The notes: a model not told the origin generated them from the letters alone. 64,000 nt of DNA from Streptomyces sp. NBC_00237 (GCF_026342435.1 NZ_JAPEMT010000002.1:1860001-1924000); one strand, 5' to 3'. Numbered from the stretch's first letter, positions 40,577 through 50,400 are shown. A program made the numbers and translations.

Positions 40577-40670
40577 TCTGCACAGTGTGACCGCCCGCTC
40601 GGGGGTGCGAACGTACACCCCGATGCCACAGCCATTCCCTCCCAGGGTGCCGGGTGTCACACTGTGCAGA
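40577..40670. repeat. 94-bp segment bounded by 15-bp perfect inverted repeats
   Basis: TCTGCACAGTGTGAC (40577-40591) is the exact reverse complement of 40656-40670, with 64 bp between. Each arm holds the smaller palindrome CACANTGTG. It lies between AIM24-3 and marR. It could be two regulator sites, a long-range stem-loop or a remnant MITE; I see no flanking target duplication. Confidence 0.75.
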
Positions 40671-40716
40671 TTCCCGATTTTCGTCCAGTATTCAACTTCT
40701 TAGGTATGATGCCTCC

Positions 40717-41229
40717 ATGCCCCCCACCGACCGCGAAGCGACCGCCACCGCCGACATCGCCGACGCCGACACTCCCTGGCTCAGCGACGCCGAGCAGTGC
40801 GCCTGGCGCACCTACCTGGACGCCAGCAAGCTGCTGATGCACCAGCTGGAGAAGGACCTCCAGCCGTTCGGCCTGACGAACAACGACTACGAGATCCTCG
40901 TCAACCTCTCCGAGTCCGCCGACAAGCGGCTGCGGATGAGCGACCTGGCGACGGCCACCCTCCAGTCCAAGAGCCGTCTCTCGCACCAGATCACCCGCAT
41001 GGAGAACGCGGGCCTGGTCCGCCGGGAGAACTGCGAGTCCGACCGGCGCGGCCTCTACGCGGTCCTCACCGAAGACGGCGGCGAGATGATGCAGAAGGTC
41101 GCCCCGCACCACGTCGCGTCCGTGCGCCGCCACTTCATCGACATGATGATGCCGGAGGAACTGATCCGGCTGAGCGCCGTACTGAAGCCGGTGACGGAGG
41201 ACCTGCGGGGCAAGCGCGGCAGGATCTGA
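40717..41229 (+). CDS. MarR-family transcriptional regulator
   Basis: A 170-aa regulator: CAWRTYLDASKLLMHQLEKDL, then LTNNDYEILVNLSESADKRLRMSDLATATLQSKSRLSHQITRMENAGLVRRENCESDRRGLYAVLTEDG. That is the full dimer helix, recognition helix and wing (Asp-Arg-Arg). One Cys (NCES) sits at the wing, a position that can sense redox in some MarR proteins. The ATG at 40717 has TATGAT upstream (40706-40711) as a possible -10. In that case the leader is very short. Targets are unknown; the inverted-repeat element upstream is a candidate site. Confidence 0.92.
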   Translation: MPPTDREATATADIADADTPWLSDAEQCAWRTYLDASKLLMHQLEKDLQPFGLTNNDYEILVNLSESADKRLRMSDLATATLQSKSRLSHQITRMENAGLVRRENCESDRRGLYAVLTEDGGEMMQKVAPHHVASVRRHFIDMMMPEELIRLSAVLKPVTEDLRGKRGRI

Positions 41230-41311
41230 CCCCGGCGGGCCCGCTCACCGCTCCCCGGGCCGCCACACCGGGCCGCCGCCCTGGCCCGCCGCTGTGGGCC
41301 GCCGCCCCCGC

Positions 41312-42760
41312 TCACCGCTCCGGCTCCGTGCTCCCGCTCCGTCCCGCCAGCTCCAGTACGAGCCTGAACCGTGCGCCCCCGCCCGCCGCCCGGTCCACCG
41401 TCAGCGTCCCGCCGTGCCGGTGCGCCACGTCCCGGGCGATGGCCAGCCCGAGCCCCGCGCCGCCTTCGTCCCGGCTCCGCGCGTCGTCGAGCCGTACGAA
41501 CCGCTCGAAGATCCGCCCCCGCTCCTCCTCGGGCACTCCGGCCCCGTCGTCGGCGACCTCCAGCACCGCCCGCCCCGCCTCCGCGCGCAGCGTCACCGCG
41601 ACCGAACTCACCGCGTGACGCTGTGCGTTGTCGAGCAGATTGCCCAGCACGCGCCCCAGCTGACCACGCGATCCAGCCACTTCCAGCCCGTTCGCGACCT
41701 CCACCGTCACCGGCCACCGGTCCCGGTCGGCGCGCCGCGCGACATCTCTCCGTACGAGCGCGGACAGGTCGACCCGCGACGAACCCGGCTTCTCGCCCGC
41801 GTCCAGCCGGGCCAGCAGCAGCAGATCCGCAGCCAGGTCCTGGAGTCGTACGGTGTCCTCCACCGCACCCTGAAGATCCAGCAACTGCGGGTGCGCCGCG
41901 CCCACTTCGAGCTGGGTGCGCAGCGAGGCGATCGGGCTGCGCAGCTCGTGCGAGGCATCCGCGACGAAGCGGCGCTGGCGCTCGGTCGAGGTCTCCAGCG
42001 CGGCGAGCGTCTCGTTCGTGGTCACCGCGAGCCGGTCCACCTCGTCACGGGTGCCGGGTACGGGAACCCGGCGCGAGAGGTCCTCGGAGGCGGTGATGGC
42101 GGCCATCTCGCGCCGGATGCCCTCGACGGGCCGCAGCGCGCGCCGGGTCACCAGCCAGGTCACCCCGGCCACCACCACCAGGAGCACCGGCAGCCCGGTG
42201 AGCATCGCGTCCCGTACGGTGCCGACGGCCTCGCGCTCGCCGGAGAGCGGCGCTCCCGCGTACACGGTGACGGTCTGCCCGGCGCTCGTCGTCGCCTCGA
42301 CGGCGGCGAACCGGTACGCGGCGCCGTCCCCGTCGACGGTGGCGCTGCCGGTCGACATCCGGGGCTCGTCGCGGGAGACCTCGCCACGGCCCGGGTCGTC
42401 ATCGTCGCCGCCGTCGCCGTCGCCGTCGGCGGGCCGCGTCCCGACCACGACGGGCTTCACCCGGGGACTCCCCGCCCCCGAGATCGCCTCCAGCTTCTCG
42501 CTCGCGGCCACCAACTGCCCCTCTTCGGTGACCACTTGAACCGGGTTGTCCTCCTTGTCGGGCAGCTCCAGCTTCTCGTACGCGACCCCCAGCGCGACCT
42601 GTGACGCGACCTCCTGCGCGGCGACCTCGGCCCGCAGGTCGGTCTGGTCCGTGAGCTTCGCGCCGAGCACGAGCAGCACCGCGAGGCCCGCCGCGACCAG
42701 CGCCACGGCGACGACTGCGGTCGCCCCGACGGCGGCCCTGGCCCGCACCGAGCGCATCAC
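41312..42760 (-). CDS. sensor histidine kinase
   Basis: A 482-aa kinase read after its response regulator (overlap GTGA/TGATG). TM1 is about 11-33 and TM2 about 187-206. The extracytoplasmic sensor of some 150 residues includes a highly acidic loop (ADGDGDGGDDDDPGRGE) that could bind a cation. HAMP is at about 207-260. The phospho-acceptor helix is ADASHELRSPIASLRTQ with His271. The ATPase has LLDNAQRHA, VADDGAGVPEEERGRIFERFVR and GGAGLGLAIARD. GTG 42760 or ATG 42757 can start it. A metal or envelope signal is possible given the acidic loop and the PepSY neighbour. Confidence 0.93.
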   Translation of the reverse strand: MMRSVRARAAVGATAVVAVALVAAGLAVLLVLGAKLTDQTDLRAEVAAQEVASQVALGVAYEKLELPDKEDNPVQVVTEEGQLVAASEKLEAISGAGSPRVKPVVVGTRPADGDGDGGDDDDPGRGEVSRDEPRMSTGSATVDGDGAAYRFAAVEATTSAGQTVTVYAGAPLSGEREAVGTVRDAMLTGLPVLLVVVAGVTWLVTRRALRPVEGIRREMAAITASEDLSRRVPVPGTRDEVDRLAVTTNETLAALETSTERQRRFVADASHELRSPIASLRTQLEVGAAHPQLLDLQGAVEDTVRLQDLAADLLLLARLDAGEKPGSSRVDLSALVRRDVARRADRDRWPVTVEVANGLEVAGSRGQLGRVLGNLLDNAQRHAVSSVAVTLRAEAGRAVLEVADDGAGVPEEERGRIFERFVRLDDARSRDEGGAGLGLAIARDVAHRHGGTLTVDRAAGGGARFRLVLELAGRSGSTEPER

Positions 42761-43434
42761 CGCGCGCCACCGCCCAGGGCGACCAGCCGGTACCCGGCCC
42801 CGCGCACGGTCTGGATGCGCTCCGCACCCAGCTTCCTGCGCAGCGTCGAGATGTAGACCTCGACGATGTTCGGGTCGCCGTCGTAGGCGAAGTCCCAGAC
42901 GTGCTCCAGCATCTCCGCCTTGCTGACGACCGCGTCGGGCCGCAGTGCGAGCTGCTCCAGTACGGCGAACTCCTTGGCCGTGAGCGTGACTTCGTCACCG
43001 TCGCGGTGCACGCGGCGGCTCGCGGTGTCGAGCGTGAGCGCGCCGACCGTGAGCACCGGCGAGTTCCCCGTGCTCCCCCGGCGGCGCAGCAGGGCGCGGA
43101 TGCGGGCGAGCAGGACGACGTACGAGAAGGGCTTCGTGAGGTAGTCGTCGGCCCCGGTGTCGAGCCCTTCGGCCTCGTCGTACTCGCCGTCCTTCGCGGT
43201 GAGCATCAGGATCGGCACGTCGTTCCCGGCGGCGCGGAGGGCGGCGCAGACCCGGTAGCCGTTCATGCCGGGCAGCATGATGTCGAGGACGACCAGGTCG
43301 TACGCGGTCTCGCCCGCGCGGTGCAGCCCTTCGAGCCCGTCGTGCACGACGTCCACGGCGAAGCCCTCGGCGGTGAGCCCCCTGGCCAGCGACACCGCGA
43401 GCCGCTTCTCGTCCTCCACGATCAACAAACGCAT
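42757..43434 (-). CDS. OmpR-family response regulator
   Basis: A 225-aa regulator: MRLLIVEDEKRLA acidic pocket, Asp51 in VVLDIMLPGMNG, Thr79 in LMLTAKDG and Lys101 in DDYLTKPFSY. The winged helix includes EVTLTAKEFAVLEQLALRPDAVVSKAEMLEHVWDFAYDGDPNIVEVYISTLRRKL and IQTVRGAGYRLV. It is divergent from the PepSY gene. Repeated TTCAGG-type hexamers in the shared spacer are probable binding sites, so it probably controls both itself and the PepSY gene. Confidence 0.95.
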   Translation of the reverse strand: MRLLIVEDEKRLAVSLARGLTAEGFAVDVVHDGLEGLHRAGETAYDLVVLDIMLPGMNGYRVCAALRAAGNDVPILMLTAKDGEYDEAEGLDTGADDYLTKPFSYVVLLARIRALLRRRGSTGNSPVLTVGALTLDTASRRVHRDGDEVTLTAKEFAVLEQLALRPDAVVSKAEMLEHVWDFAYDGDPNIVEVYISTLRRKLGAERIQTVRGAGYRLVALGGGAR

Positions 43435-43458
43435 GGGGACAAGGGTCGCAGGGCGAAC

Positions 43459-43496
43459 CTGAAACGGGCTTCAGGCGCCTTCAGGTGACGTTAAGG
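43459..43496. promoter_or_regulatory. TTCAGG hexamer repeats between regulator and PepSY gene
   Basis: CCTGAA (43459-43464, inverted) is followed by TTCAGG at 43470 and 43480 and TTAAGG at 43491, that is, three direct hexamers spaced 10-11 bp apart. This is the pattern bound by OmpR-family dimers, between a response regulator gene and its likely target. Confidence 0.6.
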
Positions 43497-43526
43497 GTGC
43501 CGGGCGCAGATTGGTGGACGTACCGA

Positions 43527-43568
43527 CAGACGTACCGAACCAGACTCACCGAACCAGACTCACCGAAC
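43527..43568. repeat. 14-bp tandem repeat in PepSY gene leader
   Basis: Three units of CAGACTCACCGAAC (the first as CAGACGTACCGAAC) fill the leader directly before the ribosome site of the PepSY gene. Copy-number change would alter leader length by 14-bp steps. Confidence 0.85.
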
Positions 43569-43581
43569 CCGGGAGGACCCC

Positions 43582-44172
43582 ATGAAGATGAAGCGCAAGT
43601 CCGTCATCGCCGCGGCCGCCGTCGTCGTACTCGTCGGAGGGGGCACGGCCACGGCCCTGAGTCTCCCCTCGGAGGACGGCCCGAAGGCGGCGCCGGGAGT
43701 GTCGGCCGACGTGAACCGGGCCGTCTCCACGGCCGCGTCCGCCGTGCCCGGCACCGTGACCGGTGTGGACCTGGAGGACGACGGCCGGGAGTGGGACGTC
43801 GACGTGTTCGGCGAGGACGGCAAGTGGCACGACGTGACGCTGGACCCGTCGGGTGCGAAGGTGCGGGACGACCACGTCGACGCGGGCGACGACGACCGCG
43901 ACGACCACGCCCCGAAGGGCGCGGACGTCACGGTGCAGCAGGCAGTGGCCTCGGCCCTGAAGACCGTTCCCGGTCACGTGACCGAGGCCGACCTCGAACG
44001 CGGCCACTGGGAGATCGAGGTCCGCGGCAAGGACGGCCGCCACCAGGACGTCACCGTGGACGCCACGACGGGCAAGGCGGTCGTGGCCCCGAAGGATCAG
44101 GACGACGCCGGGGCGGACGCAGGGGCCGACAACGCGGCGGACGACCGCGCCGCGACGACCTCCGACGACTGA
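43582..44172 (+). CDS. exported PepSY-domain protein
   Basis: A 196-aa protein with a signal peptide or anchor (MKMKRKSVIAAAAVVVLVGG). Two PepSY-like units follow: NRAVSTAASAVPGTVTGVDLED...EWDVDVFGEDGKWHDVTLD (about 46-95) and VTVQQAVASALKTVPGHVTEADLERGHWEIEVRGKDGRHQDVTVD (about 112-157). The Asp-rich linker and tail are low complexity. PepSY domains act as inhibitors or chaperones of extracellular enzymes. The pairing with an upstream divergent two-component system is common in Streptomyces and suggests that it is induced by, or feeds back on, that system. GGAGG precedes the ATG. Confidence 0.92.
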   Translation: MKMKRKSVIAAAAVVVLVGGGTATALSLPSEDGPKAAPGVSADVNRAVSTAASAVPGTVTGVDLEDDGREWDVDVFGEDGKWHDVTLDPSGAKVRDDHVDAGDDDRDDHAPKGADVTVQQAVASALKTVPGHVTEADLERGHWEIEVRGKDGRHQDVTVDATTGKAVVAPKDQDDAGADAGADNAADDRAATTSDD

Positions 44173-44189
44173 CCCCCCTCCGGACCCCG

Positions 44190-44400
44190 CCCAGGGCCCC
44201 CTCCGAGCCCCGCCTCCGGCCCCGCCGCGCGAGCCCCGCGGCCGACGCGCACAGCACCGGCACGGCCACGAGCACGGAGCACAGGGCCAGCGGAAGCCGC
44301 CCCGCCAGCAGCCCGACGACGACCGTGCCGACCGAAGTGCCCGCGTTCAGCGCGGTGTTGACCCAGGCCCCGGCCCGCCGACCGACCTTGCCGTACAACG
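44190..44400 (-). pseudogene. C-terminal remnant of an MFS transporter
   Basis: The minus-strand frame encodes LYGKVGRRAGAWVNTALNAGTSVGTVVVGLLAGRLPLALCSVLVAVPVLCASAAGL, which looks like the last two helices of an MFS exporter (AWVNTALNAGTS...AGLLAGRLP). The rest of the gene is absent; meaB ends 19 bp upstream. There is no start or ribosome site, so it is a relic. Confidence 0.6.
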
Positions 44401-44418
44401 GGGCCGGGGGCGACGCCC

Positions 44419-45375
44419 CTACCCCTCCGTCACTCCCGCCACCAGTTCGTCCGCCGCCGCGTACGGATCCAGCTCGCCCGCCACGATCCGCCCCGCCAAC
44501 GCCTCCAGCCGCCGGTCCCCCCGCAAGTCACCGATCCGCTCCCGCAGAGCAGTCACCGCGATCGTCGACACCTCGTGCGCGGCCCGGGCCACCCGCCGCT
44601 CCGCCAGCACCCCCCGCTCCTCCATCCACGCGCGGTGCTTCTCCAGTGCCTCGACGACCTCCTCGACGCCCTCGCCCCGCGCCGCCACCGTCTTCACGAT
44701 CGGCGGACGCCAGTCGCCAGGACCCCGGGACTCCCCCAGGCCCAGCATGTGGTTCAGCTCCCGGACCGTCGCGTCCGCGCCGTCCCGGTCCGCCTTGTTG
44801 ACGACGTACACGTCACCGATCTCCAGGATCCCGGCCTTCGCGGCCTGGATCCCGTCGCCCATCCCGGGGGCCAGCAGCACCATCGAGGTGTCCGCCTGGG
44901 AGGCGATCTCCACCTCCGACTGTCCCACCCCCACCGTCTCCACCAGCACCACGTCGAAGCCCGCCGCGTCCAGCACCCGGATCGCCTGCGGCGCCGCCCA
45001 CGCCAGCCCGCCCAGATGCCCGCGCGTGGCCATCGACCGGATGTACACCCCCGGGTCCGACGCGTGGTCGGCCATCCGGATCCGGTCCCCGAGGAGAGCG
45101 CCCCCGCTGAAGGGAGAGGACGGGTCCACGGCGAGCACCGCCACCCGCTTCCCGGCCCTGCGGTACGAGGCCACCAGCGCCGACGTCGACGTCGACTTGC
45201 CGACACCCGGCGATCCGGTCAGCCCGACCACGTACGCGTTGCCCGCCAGCGGCGCCAGCGCCGCCATCACCTCGCGCAGCTGCGGGGACGCCCCCTCGAC
45301 CAGCGAGATCAGCCGGGCCACGGCCCTGGGCCGCCCTTCCCGGGCCTGTTCCACCAGCGTGGGGACGTCCTGCAT
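44419..45375 (-). CDS. meaB: methylmalonyl/isobutyryl-CoA mutase-protecting G-protein MeaB
   Basis: A 318-aa GTPase of the ArgK/MeaB family that loads and protects B12 in acyl-CoA mutases, so it would serve IcmA here and any methylmalonyl-CoA mutase elsewhere. Motifs: Walker A GLTGSPGVGKSTSTSAL, switch region VDPSSPFSGGALLGDRIRM, Walker B VLVETVGVGQSEVEIA (the characteristic ETVGVGQ) and NKAD for guanine. ATG 45375 with GGAG 7 nt upstream is preferred over GTG 45378. It is followed by thiolase and mce nearby. Its presence with mce reflects propionyl/isobutyryl-CoA metabolism. Confidence 0.96.
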   Translation of the reverse strand: MQDVPTLVEQAREGRPRAVARLISLVEGASPQLREVMAALAPLAGNAYVVGLTGSPGVGKSTSTSALVASYRRAGKRVAVLAVDPSSPFSGGALLGDRIRMADHASDPGVYIRSMATRGHLGGLAWAAPQAIRVLDAAGFDVVLVETVGVGQSEVEIASQADTSMVLLAPGMGDGIQAAKAGILEIGDVYVVNKADRDGADATVRELNHMLGLGESRGPGDWRPPIVKTVAARGEGVEEVVEALEKHRAWMEERGVLAERRVARAAHEVSTIAVTALRERIGDLRGDRRLEALAGRIVAGELDPYAAADELVAGVTEG

Positions 45376-45401
45376 CACAGCGCTCCGCTCACTAGCTCAG
45401 T

Positions 45402-45433
45402 ACGTACGAGGAACGTACGAGGGACGTACGAGG
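45402..45433. repeat. 11-bp tandem repeat beside the thiolase stop
   Basis: ACGTACGAGG occurs at 45402, 45413 and 45424 (11-bp period), ending 1 nt before the thiolase stop (TTA on this strand, 45435-45437). Another of the 3'-end arrays. Confidence 0.85.
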
Positions 45434-45434
45434 G

Positions 45435-46637
45435 TTACTTGCCGGGCACGCGGACGATCAGCGCGTCGCCCTGACCGCCGCCTCCGCACAGCGCCGCCGC
45501 ACCCACGCCGCCGCCGCGCCGCTTCAGCTCCAGGGCGAGGTGCAGGACGACCCGCGCGCCGGACATGCCGATGGGGTGGCCCAGGGCAATCGCGCCACCG
45601 TTGACGTTCACCTTTTCCGGGGACACCCCGAGGTCCTTCATTGACTGCACGGCGACCGCGGCGAACGCCTCGTTGATCTCGACCAGGTCGAGGTCGTCGA
45701 CGCCGATGCCCTCCTTCTTCAGGGCGTGCGCGATCGCGTTCGAGGGCTGCGACTGGAGGGAGTTGTCCGGCCCGGCCACGTTCCCGTGCGCGCCGATCTC
45801 CGCGATCCAGTCCAGGCCCAGCTCCTCGGCCTTGGCCTTGCTCATGACGACCACGGCGGCCGCGCCGTCCGAGATCTGCGACGACGTACCGGCGGTGATC
45901 GTGCCGTCCTTGGCGAAGGCCGGGCGCAGCTTGCCGAGGGACTCGACCGTGGTCTCGGCCCGGATGCCCTCGTCCTGGGACACCAGGACCGGGTCGCCCT
46001 TGCGCTGCGGGACCTCGACCGGGGTGATCTCGGCCTCGAAGATCCCGTTCTTCTGGGCGGCGGCGGCACGCTGGTGCGACTGGGCGGCGAAGGCGTCCTG
46101 CGGGGCCCGGTCGATGCCCAGGCGGGTGTTGTGCTTCTCGGTGGACTCGCCCATCGGAATGTTCTCGAAGGAGTCGGTGAGTCCGTCGTACGCCATCGCG
46201 TCGAGCATCTCGATGGAGCCGTACTTGTAGCCCTCGCGGGACTTCGGCAGCAGGTGCGGGGCGTTCGTCATGGACTCCTGGCCGCCCGCGACCACGATGT
46301 CGAACTCGCCCGCGCGGATCAGCTGGTCCGCCAGCGCGATGGCGTCGAGGCCGGAGAGGCACACCTTGTTGATGGTGAGGGCCGGGACGTTCATCGGGAT
46401 GCCCGCCTTGACGGCGGCCTGCCGGGCCGGGATCTGGCCCGCACCGGCCTGGAGCACCTGGCCCATGATCACGTACTGCACCTGGTCGCCGCCGATGCCC
46501 GCACGCTCGACGGCCGCCTTGATCGCGAAGCCGCCCAGGTCGGCTCCGGAGAAGGACTTCAGGGAGCCGAGGAGACGGCCCATGGGCGTCCGGGCGCCCG
46601 AGACGATGACAGAAGTGGTATCGGTCGTTCCAGACAT
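45435..46637 (-). CDS. acetyl-CoA C-acetyltransferase (thiolase)
   Basis: A 400-aa biosynthetic/degradative thiolase condensing two acetyl-CoA or cleaving acetoacetyl-CoA. SVIVSGARTPMGRLLGSLKS starts the fold. The active-site Cys is in INKVCLSGLDAIALA. NEAFAAVAVQ, NVNGGAIALGHPIGMSGAR (catalytic His) and CGGGGQGDALIV (second Cys) complete the signatures. It lies divergently from mce (plus) and upstream of meaB on the same strand, in an acyl-CoA metabolism block. The 3-hydroxybutyryl-CoA dehydrogenase fragment at the window end could act next on its product. Confidence 0.96.
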   Translation of the reverse strand: MSGTTDTTSVIVSGARTPMGRLLGSLKSFSGADLGGFAIKAAVERAGIGGDQVQYVIMGQVLQAGAGQIPARQAAVKAGIPMNVPALTINKVCLSGLDAIALADQLIRAGEFDIVVAGGQESMTNAPHLLPKSREGYKYGSIEMLDAMAYDGLTDSFENIPMGESTEKHNTRLGIDRAPQDAFAAQSHQRAAAAQKNGIFEAEITPVEVPQRKGDPVLVSQDEGIRAETTVESLGKLRPAFAKDGTITAGTSSQISDGAAAVVVMSKAKAEELGLDWIAEIGAHGNVAGPDNSLQSQPSNAIAHALKKEGIGVDDLDLVEINEAFAAVAVQSMKDLGVSPEKVNVNGGAIALGHPIGMSGARVVLHLALELKRRGGGVGAAALCGGGGQGDALIVRVPGK

Positions 46638-46775
46638 GAGGCACGGCCCCTTGGGAGGTAGGGAGTGAACGAGGGTTTACTCGACGATACTGACGGCTCC
46701 CTCGCACGTCACCGGGGAGCCGGTGTGACGGCGCGCACGTTGCGTAACCGGTCCCAACCACGCTGCACTACAAGC

Positions 46776-47240
46776 ATGCTGACGCGAATCGATCACATCG
46801 GAATTGCCTGCCACGACCTCGACAAGACCGTCGAGTTCTACCGGGCCACGTACGGCTTCGAGGTGCACCACTCCGAGATCAACGAGGAGCAGGGCGTCCG
46901 CGAGGCCATGATCAAGGTCAACGACGCCTCCGACGGCGGCGCCACCTACCTCCAGCTCCTCGAACCCACCCGCGAGGACAGCGCGGTCGGCAAGTGGCTG
47001 GCGAAGAACGGCGAGGGCGTCCACCACATCGCCTTCGGCACCGCCGACGTCGACGCGGACTCCGCCGACATCCGTGAGAAGGGCGTACGGGTGCTGTACG
47101 ACGAGCCGCGCATCGGCTCCATGGGCTCCCGGATCACCTTCCTGCACCCCAAGGACTGCCACGGCGTCCTCACCGAACTGGTCACCGCCGCCCGGTCCCC
47201 TCGGGAGGGCGGCGAGGAGGGCAGTACGGAGGACCACTGA
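46776..47240 (+). CDS. mce: methylmalonyl-CoA epimerase
   Basis: A 154-aa VOC-fold enzyme that interconverts (2R)- and (2S)-methylmalonyl-CoA. Metal and catalytic residues sit in LTRIDHIGIACHDLDKTVEFYRATYGF, EGVHHIAFGTADVDADSADI and HPKDCHGVLTELV. The order meaB, thiolase, mce is that seen in many actinobacteria. The ATG at 46776 lies in a short leader; the frame upstream is open without support. A hairpin-like ATTCCGGGCC/GGGAATC region follows the gene at about 47271-47295. Confidence 0.95.
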   Translation: MLTRIDHIGIACHDLDKTVEFYRATYGFEVHHSEINEEQGVREAMIKVNDASDGGATYLQLLEPTREDSAVGKWLAKNGEGVHHIAFGTADVDADSADIREKGVRVLYDEPRIGSMGSRITFLHPKDCHGVLTELVTAARSPREGGEEGSTEDH

Positions 47241-47481
47241 CTCCCGCCCGACCCGGCCGGTAGAGTGGGCGATTCCGGGCCGGGGCCGGGAATCGGGCCT
47301 GCGACTTGTGGCCCGCTGTTGATCTGACACCATTCCCCGGGGGCCCGCCCGCTGTCAGGGTGGGGCCGTACGGAACGGACGGGCGCGGAACCACCGCGCG
47401 CGGAAGCGCCGTACGACCACGAACGTACGACAACAGAGTCACGACAGTCAGTTGCGACCAGGGGACGGATGGGACCGCGCA

Positions 47482-50400
47482 GTGCGGGGCTACGAACGCC
47501 AGGAGGGCCCTCTACGGGCTGAGTCCGACCATCTCTCGCGGTTCGAGGCCGAGATGGACCGGCTGAAGACCGAGCGGGAGAAGGCGGTCCAGCACGCCGA
47601 GGACCTCGGCTACCAGGTCGAGGTGCTGCGCGCCAAGTTGCACGAGGCGCGCCGCAACCTCGCGTCCCGGCCCGCCTACGACGCGGCGGACATCGGCTAC
47701 CAGGCCGAGCAGTTGCTCCGCAACGCGCAGGTGCAGGCGGACCAGCTCCGCACCGACGCCGAGCGCGAGCTGCGCGACGCCCGCGCCCAGACGCAACGCA
47801 TCCTCCAGGAGCACGCCGAGCACCAGGCAAGGCTCCAGGCGGAGTTGCACCAAGAAGCCGTCACGCGCCGTCAGCGCCTGGACCAGGAGCTGGCGGAGCG
47901 GCGGCAGACCGTCGAGTCGCACGTCAACGAGAACGTGGCGTGGGCCGAGCAGCTCCGCGCCCGTACGGAGGCGCAGGCCCGGCGGCTCATGGAGGAGTCC
48001 CGCGCCGAGGCCGAGCAGGCGCTCGCCGCCGCGCGCACCGAGGCCACCCGGGTCGCCGAGGAGGCCCGCCAGCGGCTCACCGCCGACTCCGAGGCCGCCC
48101 GCGCCGAGGCCGAGGCGACGCTGCTGCGCGCCCGCAAGGACGCCGAGCGCCTCCTGAACGCCGCGTCCACGCAGGCGCAGGAGGCCACCACCCACGCCGA
48201 GCAGCTCCGTACGACCACCACCACCGAGTCCGACGCGGCCCGCAAGCAGGCCGCGGAGATGTCCCGCACCGCCGAGGCGCGGATGCAGGAGGCCGAGACG
48301 GCGCTGCGCGAGGCGCGGCTCGAAGCGGAGAAGGTGCTCAGCGAGGCGAAGGAGGCCGCCGCCAAGCAGCTCTCCGGCGCGGAGTCCGTCAACGAGCAGC
48401 GCACCCGTACGGCGAAGACCGAGATCGCCCGCCTGGTCGGCGAGGCGACCAAGGAGTCCGAGTCGCTGAAGGCGGAGGCCGAGCAGGCGCTCGCCGACGC
48501 CCGCGCCGAGGCGGAGCGGCTGGTGAAGGAGGCCGCGGACAAGGCCCGTACCGCCGCGTCCGAGGACTCCGCCGCCCAGCTCGCGAAGGCCGCCCGTACG
48601 GCGGAGGAAATCCTCACCAAGGCGTCCGAGAACGCCCAGGAGACCACCCGCAAGGCCGCCGAGGAGGCGGAGCGCATCCGCCGCGAGGCCGAGGCCGAGG
48701 CGGAGCGGCTGCGCGGGGACGCCGCCGAGCAGGCCGACGAGCTCAAGGGCGCGGCCAAGGACGACACCAAGGAGTACCGGGCCAAGACGGTCGAGCTCCA
48801 GGAGGAGGCCCGGCGGCTGCGCGGCGAGGCCGAGCAGCTGCGCGCGGAGGCCGTCGCCGAGGGCGAGCGGATCCGTGGCGAGGCCCGCCGGGAGGCCGTC
48901 CAGCAGATCGAGGAGGCGGCCCGTACCGCCGAGGAACTGCTGACCAAGGCCCGCACCGACGCCGAGGAGCTGCGGGAGACCGCGGGCGCGGACGGCGAGC
49001 GGGTGCGCTCCGAGGCCACCGAGCGGGCGAACGCGCTGCGCAAGCAGGCCGAGGACGCGCTGGAGAGCGCGCACGCCGAGGTGGAGCGGCTGCGCGCCGA
49101 GACCCAGGAGCAGGCGGAGCAGACCCGCGACGCCGCCGAAACGGACGCACGGGCGCTGCGCGCGGACGCCGAGCGTGCCGTCGCCGCCCGGCAGGCCGAG
49201 GCGGGCGCGGAGATCGAGCGGCTGCGCGGCGAGGCCGAGCAGCGGCTCACCTCGTCCGAGGAGACCCTGCTCGGGGCGCGCGCGGAGGCCGAGCGGATCC
49301 GCCGCGAGACCGGCGAGGAGAGCGACCGGCTGCGCGCCGAGGCCGCCGAGCGGGCGCGGGCGTTGCAGGCGCAGGCCGAGGAGGAGGCGGAGCGGCTCCG
49401 TACGGAGGCCGCGTCCGACGCCGCGCAGTCGCGGGCCGAGGGCGAGTCCGTCGCCGTACGGCTGCGGAGCGAGGCTTCCGCCGAGGCCGAGCGGCTCAAG
49501 GCGGAGGCGCAGGAGAGCGCCGACCGGGTGCGCGCGGAGGCGGCTTCCGCTGCCGAGCGGGTGTCCGGTGAGGCGGCCGAGGCGCTGGCCGCCGCGCAGG
49601 AGGAAGCCGTACGACGTCGTCGTGAGGCCGAGGAGACGCTGACCGGCGCCCGCGAGGAGGCCGAGCGGGAGCGCGCCACGGCCCGCGAGCAGAGCGAGGA
49701 GCTTCTCGCGTCGGCCCGCAAGCGGGTCGAGGAGGCGCAGGCGGAGGCTCAGCGGCTCGTCGAGGACGCGGACCGGCGGGCGTCGGAGCTGGTGTCGGCG
49801 GCCGAGCAGACCGCGCAGCAGGTGCGGGACGCGGTGGCCGGGCTCCAGGAGCAGGCCGAGCAGGAGATCGCCGGGCTGCGCAACGCGGCCGAGCACGCGG
49901 CGGAGCGTACGACGACCGAGGCGCAGGAGGAGGCGGACCGGGTCCGCTCCGACGCGCACGCCGAGCGGGAGCGGGCCGCCGAGGACGCGGCCCGGATCCG
50001 CAGCCGCTCCCAGGAGGAGTCGGACGCCGCGAAGGCGCTCGCCGAGCGCACCGTGGGCGACGCCATCGCCGAGGCCGAGCGGGTGCGCACGGACGCGCAG
50101 GAGCGCGCCCAGCAGCTCCGTACCGAGGCGTCCGACGCCCTCGCGGCGGCCGAGGAGGCGGCGGCGAAGTCCCGCGCCGAGGCCCGTGACGACGCCAACC
50201 GGATCCGCAACGACGCGGCCGCCCAGGCGGACCTGCTGATCGGCGAGGCCCGCAGCGAGGCCGAGCGGATCGAGCGGGAAGCCGCGGAGGTACGCGACAA
50301 GGCCGACCAGGAAGCCACCCGGGCCGTCGCCGAGGCGACCGCGGAGGCCGAGCGGATCACCGCCCACGCGGCGGCCACGCTGAACACCGCCGAGCAGGAG

